Shown here: positions 6,436-6,451 of the stretch, one piece after another | How the letters are laid out: each line of letters begins with the position of its first letter | Numbering within the stretch: position 1 is the first letter of the stretch | Notes under the pieces: generated by a model | The model's input: only the letters and a program-made list of their open reading frames with translations | Told to the model about the DNA's origin: nothing | Database searches by the model: none | Program-made: the position numbers and the translations under genes | Assembly (NCBI GenBank): GCA_030426445.1 | Contig: JAUHYS010000122.1 | Span: forward strand, 1 to 6,451 | DNA: 6,451 nt | Source of the DNA: a bacterium | Lineage (GTDB): Bacteria; UBA10199; DSSB01 | Direction: 5' to 3'

Positions 6436-6451
6436 ATCTTACCGTAGACCT

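Larger units (their letters stand above)
6293..6451. other. Upstream region of the propeller-like gene
   Basis: This 159-base noncoding stretch holds the leader of the leftward propeller-like gene. It contains the ribosome binding site (6297-6303), an inverted repeat (6341-6360), a tandem pair of GGCTTA (6393-6404) and a homopyrimidine tract (6408-6435). No convincing -35/-10 pair reads leftward: the best -10-like hexamer, TATATT (6318-6313), would leave a leader of only about 14 bases and has no -35 partner. No gene start is visible to the right edge. Confidence 0.5.

Noticed and set aside
1..6451. Defence system, mobile element or CRISPR array
   Set aside because: No transposase, integrase, nuclease, repeat-spacer pattern or terminal repeats were seen; the STAND ATPase matches the MalT layout rather than antiphage STAND proteins.

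Overview
The window is AT-rich DNA (roughly 35-40% GC by eye) from what looks like a Gram-negative bacterium. The evidence is three Sec-type signal peptides, two of them ending in a proteobacterial-style AYA cleavage motif, a MalT-family regulator, and purine-rich Shine-Dalgarno sites. I cannot name the genus. I see no phage, transposon, CRISPR, rRNA or tRNA signature. Almost all of the window is coding.

Layout from left to right: (1) Positions 1-2192, minus strand, hold the N-terminal 730 codons of a large MalT-like STAND ATPase regulator. It runs off the left edge, so the expected C-terminal LuxR-type DNA-binding domain lies outside the window. (2) Positions 2193-2412 are a divergent intergenic region with a plausible rightward promoter. 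(3) Positions 2413-3402 and 3443-4039, plus strand, are two closely spaced genes for exported proteins. The first has an N-terminal DGTWE module followed by a propeller-like body. The second is a small periplasmic protein with a CGTAGC cysteine motif. (4) Positions 4040-4106 are a short convergent gap. (5) Positions 6292-4553 and then 4463-4107, minus strand, encode a 579-residue secreted protein with repeated SPDG/VNGK propeller-like units and a small two-helix membrane protein. (6) Positions 6293-6451 are upstream DNA with a homopyrimidine mirror repeat and a small inverted repeat.

How the genes may work together: every complete gene here encodes an exported or membrane protein with no visible enzymatic motif. 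The only cytoplasmic protein is a signal-dependent ATPase regulator transcribed divergently from the first exported pair. A reasonable but unproven reading is an envelope-associated accessory locus in which the MalT-like protein controls the neighbouring 2413-4039 pair. Nothing in the sequence shows the inducer or a direct target. The genes are mostly members of poorly characterised families; I see no clear sign of a defence system or other complete known system.
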